Of a DNA stretch of 5,881 nucleotides, positions 1 through 5,881 are shown one piece after another; the stretch's first letter is position 1; the number at the start of each line of letters is the position of its first letter. Source of the stretch: an uncultured bacterium. GTDB taxonomy: Bacteria; Pseudomonadota; Gammaproteobacteria; Burkholderiales; Burkholderiaceae_E. A program made the position numbers and the translations under genes. The notes under the pieces were generated by a model. The model saw only the letters and a list, made by a program, of their open reading frames with translations. It was not told where the DNA came from and made no database searches. The stretch is from positions 1 through 5,881 of the forward strand of contig CAIPGD010000380.1 in assembly GCA_903864485.1 (NCBI GenBank), read 5' to 3'.

Positions 1-1919
1 AGCAGAGCTCGGGCGATCGAAATCCGCTGACGTTCGCCCCCAGAGAGCGCCTGACCCCGTTCGCCAACCACCGAGTCGTAGCCATGCGGAAGCCGCAAAA
101 TAAATTCATGTGCCCGCGCCGCGCGAGCGGCCTTGACGATTTCGGTCCGTGTCGCCTGGGGACATCCGTAAGCAATGTTTTCGGCAATCGTCCCAAAAAA
201 CAGAAACGGCTCTTGCAGCACAAGGCCAATGTTGCGCCGATAGTCGGACAGGGCATACCGACGAATATCAACGCCATCGACCAAAATCGCGCCCTCCGAG
301 ACATCATGGAAGCGGCAGATCAGATTGACCAGCGTGCTCTTGCCCGAACCGCTATGGCCCACGAGGCCAATCATTTGTCCCGGCGCGATGTCTAAATCAA
401 CGCCACGAATGACTGCGCGATGCCCGTAACGAAAACCAATTCCCCGGATCTGGATACGTCCCGTCAACCGTCCTTTTTGATCACCACACGCAACGGGGTT
501 AACCGGATCAGGAACACTCGAAACGTGATCGAGAATGTCGAAAATTCGTTTGGCACCGGCCGCCGCCTTCTGGGTTAAGGAGACGATCCGGCTCATCGAG
601 TCGAGTCGAATGTAGAAGCGCCCGATATACGCCAGGAAGGCGGCGAGAACGCCAACCGTAATCCGGTCATTCGCCACCTGCCAGATCCCGGTTGCCCAGA
701 CCACGAGCAAACCGAGTTCTGTCATCAAGGTCACGGTTGGGGAAAACAGCGACCAGACCCGGTTAACACGATCATTCACCGCGAGATTTCGATCGTTGGC
801 AGCGCGAAAACGGGCAATTTCGCGATTCTCCTGAGCGAACGCTTTGACCACCCGAATACCCGGGATAGTGTCGGTCAACACGTTGTTAATTTCACCCCAA
901 TTGCGATCGACTTTTTCAAAGCCATGCCGCAGACGGTCACGAACCAGGTGGATTGTCCAGGCGATGAAGGGCAAGGGAACCAGGGTAACCGAGGCCAGCT
1001 TCGGATCGATCGACACCAGGATGGCGGCCGTCATCAAAATCATCAACACATCGTTGGTGAAGTCGAGCAGATGCAATGACAGAAAGACACAGATCCGGTC
1101 GCTCTCGTTACCGATTCTCGCGATCAGATCACCGGTTCGTTTGGATCCAAAGTACTCGAGTGACAGCGACTGCAAATGCGCAAACGCTGCCGTCCGCAGG
1201 TCGGCACCGATCCGTTCGCTGACGCGCGCCAGCAACCAGGTCCGGGCCCAGCCAAGAACCCAAGCCAGCAACGCAGCCGCCAGTAGCCCCCATAAATACC
1301 CTTGAACCTGGTCAGGATTGATCGGGCGCCCGTTCTGATAGGGGATGAGCACTTCATCCATCAAGGGCATCGTGAGGTATGGGGGAACCATCGTGGCCGC
1401 AGTCGTTGCAAGTGTTAGCAACAATCCAAGCGCCAGTTCGGTCCGGTAAGGCCGGGCAAATCGACCCAGGCGCAACAGCGACCAGGTCGACGGTGGCGTT
1501 TGCGCTTCTTCATCGGCACCCAGTGCGTCATCCAGCGCAGCGCCATCCAGCAGCCGATCATCAATCGCAACGATTGACTGCGGAGCGGACTGACGTTCAA
1601 AGACGCCGACCAGACGCCCCGCTTCATCCTGCTGCGCCAGCGTATAGCGCCAAAGGGCCAGGCGACCCTTTAAATCGAGCAATTCGAGGCTCGCCACGCC
1701 GGCATGATCACGTCGCTCCAACCGCAAACTGGCGCGCAGGGTCCAGCTGCGCCAGACCGTATCGCCTGGGCTCAAAGCCAGGATTCGAGTACCCGTCACC
1801 ACGACGCGGCCGGCGCCATAACAAAGGCGTTCGTCGAGATCGGTGTGCAGGACCGCCAGTGCTTCCTCCCCCGTTTTAAAGGGGGGGTCAACAGCATTCG
1901 GGATAGTTGAGCGATTCAT
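1..1919 (-). CDS. ABC exporter, fused permease-ATPase, cyanophycin-cluster associated (C-terminus cut by left edge)
   Basis: The reverse strand reads open without a stop from the ATG at 1919-1917 to base 1, giving 639 complete codons. An in-frame TGA at 1937-1935 and a GAGGG just upstream fix the start. Residues 1-140 are a soluble, beta-rich domain that ordinary exporters lack, perhaps PH-like. About six hydrophobic segments follow (near 162-185, 207-230, 286-305, 307-325, 393-415, 420-438), as in type IV (MsbA-like) half-transporters. The nucleotide-binding domain starts near 488: A-loop Tyr498, Walker A GHSGSGKST at 521-529, Q-loop Gln569 in VLQEPFLF, signature LSGGE at 625-629 followed by RQRISIARAL. 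Walker B, D-loop and H-loop should lie beyond base 1. Such proteins would act as dimers in the inner membrane and drive export or flipping with ATP. The divergent cyanophycin synthetase pair suggests the class annotated as cyanophycin metabolism-associated ABC transporter; that assignment is from memory and context. The substrate is unknown. Confidence 0.93.
   Translation of the reverse strand, partial: MNRSTIPNAVDPPFKTGEEALAVLHTDLDERLCYGAGRVVVTGTRILALSPGDTVWRSWTLRASLRLERRDHAGVASLELLDLKGRLALWRYTLAQQDEAGRLVGVFERQSAPQSIVAIDDRLLDGAALDDALGADEEAQTPPSTWSLLRLGRFARPYRTELALGLLLTLATTAATMVPPYLTMPLMDEVLIPYQNGRPINPDQVQGYLWGLLAAALLAWVLGWARTWLLARVSERIGADLRTAAFAHLQSLSLEYFGSKRTGDLIARIGNESDRICVFLSLHLLDFTNDVLMILMTAAILVSIDPKLASVTLVPLPFIAWTIHLVRDRLRHGFEKVDRNWGEINNVLTDTIPGIRVVKAFAQENREIARFRAANDRNLAVNDRVNRVWSLFSPTVTLMTELGLLVVWATGIWQVANDRITVGVLAAFLAYIGRFYIRLDSMSRIVSLTQKAAAGAKRIFDILDHVSSVPDPVNPVACGDQKGRLTGRIQIRGIGFRYGHRAVIRGVDLDIAPGQMIGLVGHSGSGKSTLVNLICRFHDVSEGAILVDGVDIRRYALSDYRRNIGLVLQEPFLFFGTIAENIAYGCPQATRTEIVKAARAARAHEFILRLPHGYDSVVGERGQALSGGERQRISIARAL
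1400..1919 (-). other. N-terminal accessory domain of the ABC exporter
   Basis: This marks the part of the exporter gene before the first membrane span (about residues 1-160, ending in the elbow-helix-like LLRLGRFARPYR stretch). The composition suggests alternating beta strands (GRVVVTGTRILAL, SLELLDLKGRLALWRYTL) and then an acidic linker near 124-140. There is no signal peptide and no C39-peptidase Cys/His pattern, so it is not a bacteriocin-processing exporter. A PH-like or polymer-sensing fold is a guess from strand pattern only. I do not recognise the DUF1854 pattern in it. Confidence 0.5.
1881..1887 (-). repeat. C7 homopolymer in the 5' end of the ABC exporter gene
   Basis: Seven G on the plus strand read as seven C across codons 11-13 (Asp-Pro-Pro) of the exporter. 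The gene is in frame at this length. A gain or loss of one base would stop translation early. Confidence 0.6.
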
Positions 1920-2062
1920 CTGACCCTCAACGCCTCAGCCCAGAATCTGGCCGACGTCCGGCTGTCGGCGTGGATTTTATTTTCCGACGTCAACCGAGTG
2001 CCCCGATGGCGCGTTTTCGACAACAAGACATTCAGGCACTCACCTTGCAGCCGACCGCTCGT
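1920..2062. promoter_or_regulatory. Divergent intergenic region between the exporter and the cyanophycin synthetase pair
   Basis: This 143-base gap between the two proposed starts must hold the promoters of both directions unless they sit inside the genes. It contains the octamer CCGACGTC twice, at 1951-1958 and 1984-1991 (33 bases apart, about three helical turns), each with the palindrome GACGTC. It also contains an inverted repeat GCCGAC/GTCGGC at 1950-1955 and 1964-1969, and the most AT-rich patch nearby (1974-1983), which reads TAAAAT on the reverse strand. No well-spaced -35/-10 pair was found on either strand, so an alternative sigma factor or an activator-dependent promoter is possible. 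Confidence 0.4.
1924..1928 (-). promoter_or_regulatory. Ribosome binding site of the ABC exporter
   Basis: On the reverse strand GAGGG lies four bases before the ATG at 1919. It supports that start, and the in-frame TGA at 1937-1935 leaves no room for another. Confidence 0.6.
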
Positions 2063-4228
2063 ATGAATCAGTTCCCGCACTCGATCACATTCATCAGCGA
2101 GACTGTCCTGCGCGGTCCAAACGTGTGGACCTATTGTCCTGTCCTCGAAACCCAAGTGGACATTGGCTCCCTCGAAGACTTTCCGTCCAACCGTATTCCT
2201 GGATTCGCGGAGCGCTTATCGGCCTGGTTGCCCGGCCTGATCGAGCATCGGTGCAGCCCTGGGGTCCGCGGCGGATTCCTTCAACGCCTCGATGAAGGGA
2301 CTTGGCCAGCGCACATCCTCGAACATGTTTCGCTCGAATTGCTCGGCCTGGTTGGCCTCCAGTCAGGCTTTGGTCGGGCTCGTGAAACCGAAAAGCGCGG
2401 CGTTTATCGCGTCATCATCAGCGCGCAGCAAGAAACTGTCTCCAGACTGGCGCTCCAAATTTCCCGCGATTTGGTGCTTGCCGCGATGGCAGACCGTTCA
2501 TTCGACCTCGAAGCAGCCGTCGACACATTGCGTGATCTGGCGGAGTCCAAATGGCTCGGTCCCAGCACCGCAGCAATCGCAACAGCCGCCGAGGATCGGG
2601 GTATCCCGATGATGCGCCTCAACGAAGGGAACCTTGTGCAGTTCGGTTACGGGTGCAAGCAACGCCGTATCTGGACCGCCGAAACCGATCGCACCAGCGC
2701 CATCGCCGAAGGGGTTTCGCGCGACAAAGAACTGACGCGGCGACTGCTTGCGCAGTGTGGAGTTCCGGTACCTGAAGGCCGAATCGTCGCAACCCCGGAC
2801 GAGGCCTGGGAAGCCGCACAAGAAATCGGCCTGCCGGTAGTCATCAAGCCCACCGATGGCAACCACGGCCGCGGCGTGTTCACGCACTTGTCGTCACAGG
2901 ACGAAATCATCGCTGCCTGGAAAATTGCGGTGCAAGAGGGCAGTGCAGTGTTGGTGGAGCGGTTCATTGTTGGCAATGAACATCGCATTCTTGTGGTGGG
3001 CGGCAAAGTCGTCGCAGCCGCCCGAGGCCAAATCGCATCGGTGACCGGCGATGGTCAGTCGACCGTTTTGGCATTGATCGAGTCCCAACTCAATTCAGAC
3101 CCGCGCCGGGGCACCACTGAAGATCACCCGCTCAACCGCGTTCGAATTGATTCTGCAGCCCAGATCGAGCTGTCGCGGCAAGGACTGACGCCAGACGCCA
3201 TTCCTGCGGCCGGGCAAGAAGTCCTGATTCAACGAAACGGCAATGTCGCGTTCGATGTCACCGATCAGGTACACCCAGAGGTCGCCGAACAGGTTTGCCT
3301 CGCCGCCCGAATCGTCGGACTCGATATCGCGGGAATTGATCTCGTAGCGCAGGACATTAGCCGCCCATTGGCTGACCAAGGGGCGGCCATCGTTGAGGTT
3401 AACGCGGGCCCCGGCCTTCTGATGCACCTCAAACCTGCAGACGGGTTTGCCCAACCTGTTGGCAAAGCCATCATTGACCATCTGTTTACGGGTGAATCCT
3501 CAGGTCGCATCCCGCTCGTCGGGGTCACCGGAGGACGCGGTCGTTGTGCGGTTGCTCAAGGCGTCGCCGAGTTGCTTCGTGAAGACGGTCGACGAACAGG
3601 GCTTGCCTGCGCGAAAGGTGTCTGGATCGATCAGCGACCACTTCAAACCGAGGATGGTGCCAACTGGCAGGGCGCTCGACGCCTGTTGCTGAATCCCCGA
3701 GTCGAAGCGGCGGTGATCGAAAACGATAGCCATACCATTTTGAACGAAGGACTCGCCTACGATCGTTGCCAGGTTGGCATTGTGATCGACGCCACCGATG
3801 CCGCCCTCGACCATCCTGACCTGGCAGACCCAGAGGCCAACCTGCGTGTGCTCCGAACCCAGGTCGACGTGGTTTTACCAAGCGGGGCGGCAATCCTGGA
3901 TGCCTTGGATCCAATCGCTGTGGAAATGATCGCGCTGTGTGACGGCGAGGTCCTGCTTTATTCCATGGACGCCGCTGCGCACGTGCTGCTCGAACACCTC
4001 AAGCGCTCCGGGCGGGCCGCAACCATTCGCGACGATCTGATCGTGCTGCTTTATGGCACCCATGAGGTCGTGCTGGGCGCGGTCGTGGACTTTGTTGCGA
4101 GTGCGCAAAACCTTCATGCACTCAATCGCGTGCTTGCGATCGCCGCTGCTGGCTGGGCATTGGGCATTGCCCCTGCGCAGCTGCGCGGTTCGCTCAAAAC
4201 GCGGGTTGTTCAAGAATTCCTGGTCTGA
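2063..4228 (+). CDS. cphA': Cyanophycin synthetase paralogue with inactive, truncated Mur-ligase domain (CphA' / CphA2-like)
   Basis: This encodes 721 residues if translation starts at ATG 2063, against roughly 870 for full CphA. That start puts the family hallmark LRGPNVW near residue 16, where CphA proteins have it; the frame stays open back to TTG 1907 and also has ATG 2006. Domains in order: N domain (1 to about 165) with HILEH at 84-88 and GFGRARET further on; ATP-grasp domain (about 170-475) with Lys262 in KPTDGNHGRGV, NSDPRRG at 344-350 and the metal/ATP-binding EVNAGPG at 445-451; then a Mur-ligase-like domain. In CphA the ATP-grasp domain adds Asp to the polymer backbone and the Mur domain adds Arg to its side chain. 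Here the Mur P-loop GxxGKTT reads GGRGRCA (490-496), the ETARGG-type motif reads ENDSHT (553-558), and the protein stops before the C-terminal lobe. Arginine addition is therefore unlikely. It may make primers, join beta-Asp-Arg dipeptides like CphA2, or assist CphA. It lies 10 bases upstream of cphA, surely in the same operon. Confidence 0.9.
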   Translation: MNQFPHSITFISETVLRGPNVWTYCPVLETQVDIGSLEDFPSNRIPGFAERLSAWLPGLIEHRCSPGVRGGFLQRLDEGTWPAHILEHVSLELLGLVGLQSGFGRARETEKRGVYRVIISAQQETVSRLALQISRDLVLAAMADRSFDLEAAVDTLRDLAESKWLGPSTAAIATAAEDRGIPMMRLNEGNLVQFGYGCKQRRIWTAETDRTSAIAEGVSRDKELTRRLLAQCGVPVPEGRIVATPDEAWEAAQEIGLPVVIKPTDGNHGRGVFTHLSSQDEIIAAWKIAVQEGSAVLVERFIVGNEHRILVVGGKVVAAARGQIASVTGDGQSTVLALIESQLNSDPRRGTTEDHPLNRVRIDSAAQIELSRQGLTPDAIPAAGQEVLIQRNGNVAFDVTDQVHPEVAEQVCLAARIVGLDIAGIDLVAQDISRPLADQGAAIVEVNAGPGLLMHLKPADGFAQPVGKAIIDHLFTGESSGRIPLVGVTGGRGRCAVAQGVAELLREDGRRTGLACAKGVWIDQRPLQTEDGANWQGARRLLLNPRVEAAVIENDSHTILNEGLAYDRCQVGIVIDATDAALDHPDLADPEANLRVLRTQVDVVLPSGAAILDALDPIAVEMIALCDGEVLLYSMDAAAHVLLEHLKRSGRAATIRDDLIVLLYGTHEVVLGAVVDFVASAQNLHALNRVLAIAAAGWALGIAPAQLRGSLKTRVVQEFLV
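2312..2326 (+). other. HxxEH motif in the N domain of CphA'
   Basis: The codons read HILEH (residues 84-88 from ATG 2063). From memory of CphA1 studies, some synthetases carry a metallopeptidase-like third active site in this domain that cuts cyanophycin into primers, with a catalytic Glu and His metal ligands. The motif here fits that pattern. Its activity is inferred, not shown. Confidence 0.5.
3530..3550 (+). other. Degenerate Mur-ligase P-loop in CphA'
   Basis: The site aligns with GNNGKTT of the downstream CphA (5643-5663) but reads GGRGRCA. The catalytic Lys is Arg and the adjacent Thr is Cys, so ATP binding for arginine ligation should be lost. The frame around it is intact and still alignable, which suggests a retained structural domain and not a fresh pseudogene. 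Confidence 0.8.
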
Positions 4229-4238
4229 GATATCCCCA

Positions 4239-5881
4239 ATGGAAGTATCCCGCGTCCGTGCGCTTCGTGGCCCAAACCGATGGAGCCAACGCACCGCGAT
4301 CGAAGCGATCGTTCAATGCAGCGCGGCCGAATCTTCGGCCCAGGCTTTAAAAGCGCTTGCGTCCGAGCTTCGAGTCCATTTTCCCGAACTGGATTCACCG
4401 AGCAATCTGGCGCATGCCGTAGCGGCAACGGTCCTTCATTTGCAAATTCGGGCAGGTTGTACGGTCTCGTTTCTGCACGTGGCGACAACCTCGGATCGCG
4501 ATACCTTTCAGGTCGTGATCGAATACAGCGAAGAAGCGGTTGGGGTACTCGCGCTTGAACTGGCGCAACAGGCCTGCACTGCTCTTGCAGAAGGCAAAAA
4601 CTTCGATTTCAGCGGCGCCGTCGATCGTCTGCGCGACCTCGATGAGGACCAGCGACTCGGGCCGAGCACCGCTTCAATTGTCCGCGCGGCAAGTGCTCGC
4701 GGGATTCCGTTCACCCGGTTGACCGAGGGTAGCCTCGTGCGGTTTGGTTGGGGAAGCCGGGCACGTCGGATTCAGGCCGCCGAGACCAGTGAATCCAGTG
4801 CAATCGCAGAATCCATCGCGCAGGACAAAGAACTCACCAAGACGCTTCTCGAGACCGCCGGAATTTCGGTACCCAAAGGTCGCCAGGTAATCAATGCAGA
4901 AGACGCCTGGAATGCTGCTCTAGAGATCGGCCTGCCCGTCGTGGTCAAGCCGCGTGATGGCAATCAGGGTAAAGGGGTGGCTGTGAATCTCACCACGCGT
5001 GAGCAAGTCATGACCGCCTACGCCGCGGCAGCCGAAGTCCGCCGCGATGTTCTCGTCGAACAGTTCTTACCAGGACATGATTTTCGCTTGCTGGTGGTCG
5101 GCGATCGACTCGTGGCCGCTGCGCGCCGCGACCCCCCCCAGGTGACCGGCGATGGCATTACATCGGTTCAGGGCCTGATCGAACGGGTCAATTCCGACCC
5201 ACGACGCGGCAGTGGTCACGCCACCTCGCTGACCAAGATCACGACCGATGCGACGACGCTTGCAACCCTTTTGGAGCAGGGGCTGACACTCGCGGATGTG
5301 CCAGCGGCAGGGCAGCGGGTCGTACTCCGCAACAATTGCAACCTAAGCACGGGTGGAACGGCAACCGACTTGACCGACCAGGTCCATCCGGCACTCGCCG
5401 AATGCGCAATCGACGCCGCCCGGATGGTCGGACTCGACGTTTGCGGGATTGATGTGGTTTGCCAGACCGTGACGCAACCCCTCGAGACTCAGGGCGGCGG
5501 GATCGTCGAAGTCAATGCGGCTCCCGGGTTGAGGATGCATCTTGACCCCTCCTATGGCTCGGCACAACCCGTTGGCGAAGCGATCATAGACGCGCTTTTT
5601 GGGGCGGACGATAACGGCCGTATTCCGCTGGTTGCAGTCACCGGGAACAATGGCAAAACAACCACCGTTCGCCTGATTGCGCACCTGCTGGCGCAGGTCG
5701 GTCATCGGGTCGGCATGACCGGAACCGACGGCGTTTGGGTCAACGGACGACGAATTGACACTGGCGATTGCAGCGGGCCGCGCAGTGCGCGCAGCGTGCT
5801 GGCGCACCCCGATGTGGACGCTGCCGTGTTTGAAACCGCGCGCGGCGGCATGTTGCGCGAAGGCTTGGCTTTTGACCGCTG
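4239..5881 (+). CDS. cphA: Cyanophycin synthetase CphA (C-terminus cut by right edge)
   Basis: The frame is open from ATG 4239 to the right edge, giving 547 complete codons of an expected 850-900. It starts MEVSRVRALRGPN, the typical CphA opening, 10 bases after the cphA' stop. The only Shine-Dalgarno-like bases are GAGA at 4227-4230, so translational coupling is likely. Domains: N domain 1 to about 150; ATP-grasp domain about 165-450 with Lys237 in KPRDGNQGKGV, NSDPRRGSGHATSLTKI starting at 318, and EVNAAPG at 424-430; Mur-ligase domain from about 460 with an intact P-loop GNNGKTT at 469-475 (Lys473) and ETARGGMLREG at 532-542. The enzyme uses ATP, Asp and Arg to lengthen cyanophycin, an insoluble cytoplasmic nitrogen store: the ATP-grasp site adds Asp to the backbone and the Mur site adds Arg to the Asp side chain. 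Unlike CphA', the N-domain HxxEH position reads HAVAA (59-63), so it probably cannot make its own primers. The C-terminal Mur lobe lies outside the window. Confidence 0.95.
   Translation, partial: MEVSRVRALRGPNRWSQRTAIEAIVQCSAAESSAQALKALASELRVHFPELDSPSNLAHAVAATVLHLQIRAGCTVSFLHVATTSDRDTFQVVIEYSEEAVGVLALELAQQACTALAEGKNFDFSGAVDRLRDLDEDQRLGPSTASIVRAASARGIPFTRLTEGSLVRFGWGSRARRIQAAETSESSAIAESIAQDKELTKTLLETAGISVPKGRQVINAEDAWNAALEIGLPVVVKPRDGNQGKGVAVNLTTREQVMTAYAAAAEVRRDVLVEQFLPGHDFRLLVVGDRLVAAARRDPPQVTGDGITSVQGLIERVNSDPRRGSGHATSLTKITTDATTLATLLEQGLTLADVPAAGQRVVLRNNCNLSTGGTATDLTDQVHPALAECAIDAARMVGLDVCGIDVVCQTVTQPLETQGGGIVEVNAAPGLRMHLDPSYGSAQPVGEAIIDALFGADDNGRIPLVAVTGNNGKTTTVRLIAHLLAQVGHRVGMTGTDGVWVNGRRIDTGDCSGPRSARSVLAHPDVDAAVFETARGGMLREGLAFDR
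4413..4427 (+). other. Lost HxxEH motif in the N domain of CphA
   Basis: Aligned with HILEH of CphA', these codons read HAVAA: the first His stays while Glu and the second His are both Ala. The GRxRET stretch that follows in CphA' is also absent here. If the HxxEH site makes primers, this paralogue lacks that activity. Confidence 0.55.
5132..5139 (+). repeat. C8 homopolymer inside cphA
   Basis: Eight C cover Asp298-Pro299-Pro300-Gln301 in the ATP-grasp domain of CphA, just before VTGDG. The frame is correct with eight. The equivalent place in CphA' reads GQIASVTGDG without such a run. Confidence 0.6.
5643..5663 (+). other. Intact Mur-ligase P-loop of CphA
   Basis: The codons read GNNGKTT, preceded by the hydrophobic strand IPLVAVT. 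This is the standard ATP-binding loop of Mur ligases and of the arginine-adding site of CphA, with Lys473 as the phosphate-binding residue. It is the direct reference for judging the degenerate copy in cphA'. Confidence 0.9.

Noticed and set aside
84..395. Plus-strand open frame of 103 residues
   Set aside because: It is antisense to the Walker A and signature region of the exporter ATPase domain and shows no recognisable motif.
844..1879. Plus-strand open frames at 844-1305 and 1379-1879
   Set aside because: They lie opposite the exporter, whose reverse-strand frame carries clear transporter motifs throughout. Their translations are Arg/Pro/Ser-rich, typical of antisense frames in GC-rich DNA.
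1868..1887. CCCCC-GTTTTAAA-GGGGG hairpin resembling a terminator
   Set aside because: It sits inside the first codons of the exporter, has only a five-base stem, and no T-run follows it in a useful direction.
1907..2062. Upstream extension of cphA' to TTG 1907 or ATG 2006
   Set aside because: The TTG start would overlap the start of the divergent exporter and add 52 residues with no resemblance to CphA. ATG 2006 adds 19 residues ahead of the usual start region. Neither has a clear ribosome binding site, though ATG 2006 cannot be fully excluded.
2063..4228. cphA' as a pseudogene
   Set aside because: The frame is uninterrupted over 721 codons with intact ATP-grasp motifs. The changes in the Mur domain are localised at active-site motifs, which fits functional specialisation better than decay.
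4229..4238. Possible separate promoter for cphA
   Set aside because: Only ten bases separate the two genes, so cphA is best read as co-transcribed and probably translationally coupled with cphA'.
5343..5807. Minus-strand open frame of 154 residues
   Set aside because: It is antisense to the ATP-binding and P-loop region of cphA and has no family resemblance.

Overview
The window holds the core of a cyanophycin (multi-L-arginyl-poly-L-aspartate) gene cluster of the kind found in Gram-negative bacteria. Three protein-coding genes fill almost all of it, and two run off the edges. The high G+C (roughly 60% by eye), the gene set and the motif styles point to a proteobacterium, most like beta- or gammaproteobacterial cyanophycin clusters. 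I cannot name the species.

Left third, minus strand (1919 down to base 1): one continuous open frame for an ABC exporter with fused permease and ATPase domains. It begins with an extra soluble domain of about 140 residues and loses its C-terminus at the left edge. Bases 1920-2062 form a short divergent intergenic region with a Shine-Dalgarno for the exporter, an AT-rich patch, a repeated GACGTC-containing octamer and a small inverted repeat.

Middle, plus strand (2063-4228): a cyanophycin synthetase paralogue (CphA' type, CphA2-like in architecture). Its N domain and ATP-grasp domain look complete. Its Mur-ligase domain has lost the ATP-binding P-loop and the C-terminal lobe. Right part, plus strand (4239 to the right edge), 10 bases downstream: the catalytically complete-looking cyanophycin synthetase CphA, with ATP-grasp and an intact Mur-ligase P-loop, cut by the window after 547 residues.

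Read together, the two synthetases look complementary. CphA' keeps an HxxEH metallopeptidase-like motif in its N domain, while CphA has lost the Glu and second His but keeps both ATP-using ligase sites. A division of labour (primer making or dipeptide joining by CphA', polymerisation by CphA) is an inference. The exporter probably belongs to the same metabolic locus because it is divergently transcribed from the pair, but its substrate cannot be read from the sequence. No RNA genes, mobile elements, CRISPR arrays or convincing terminators were seen.
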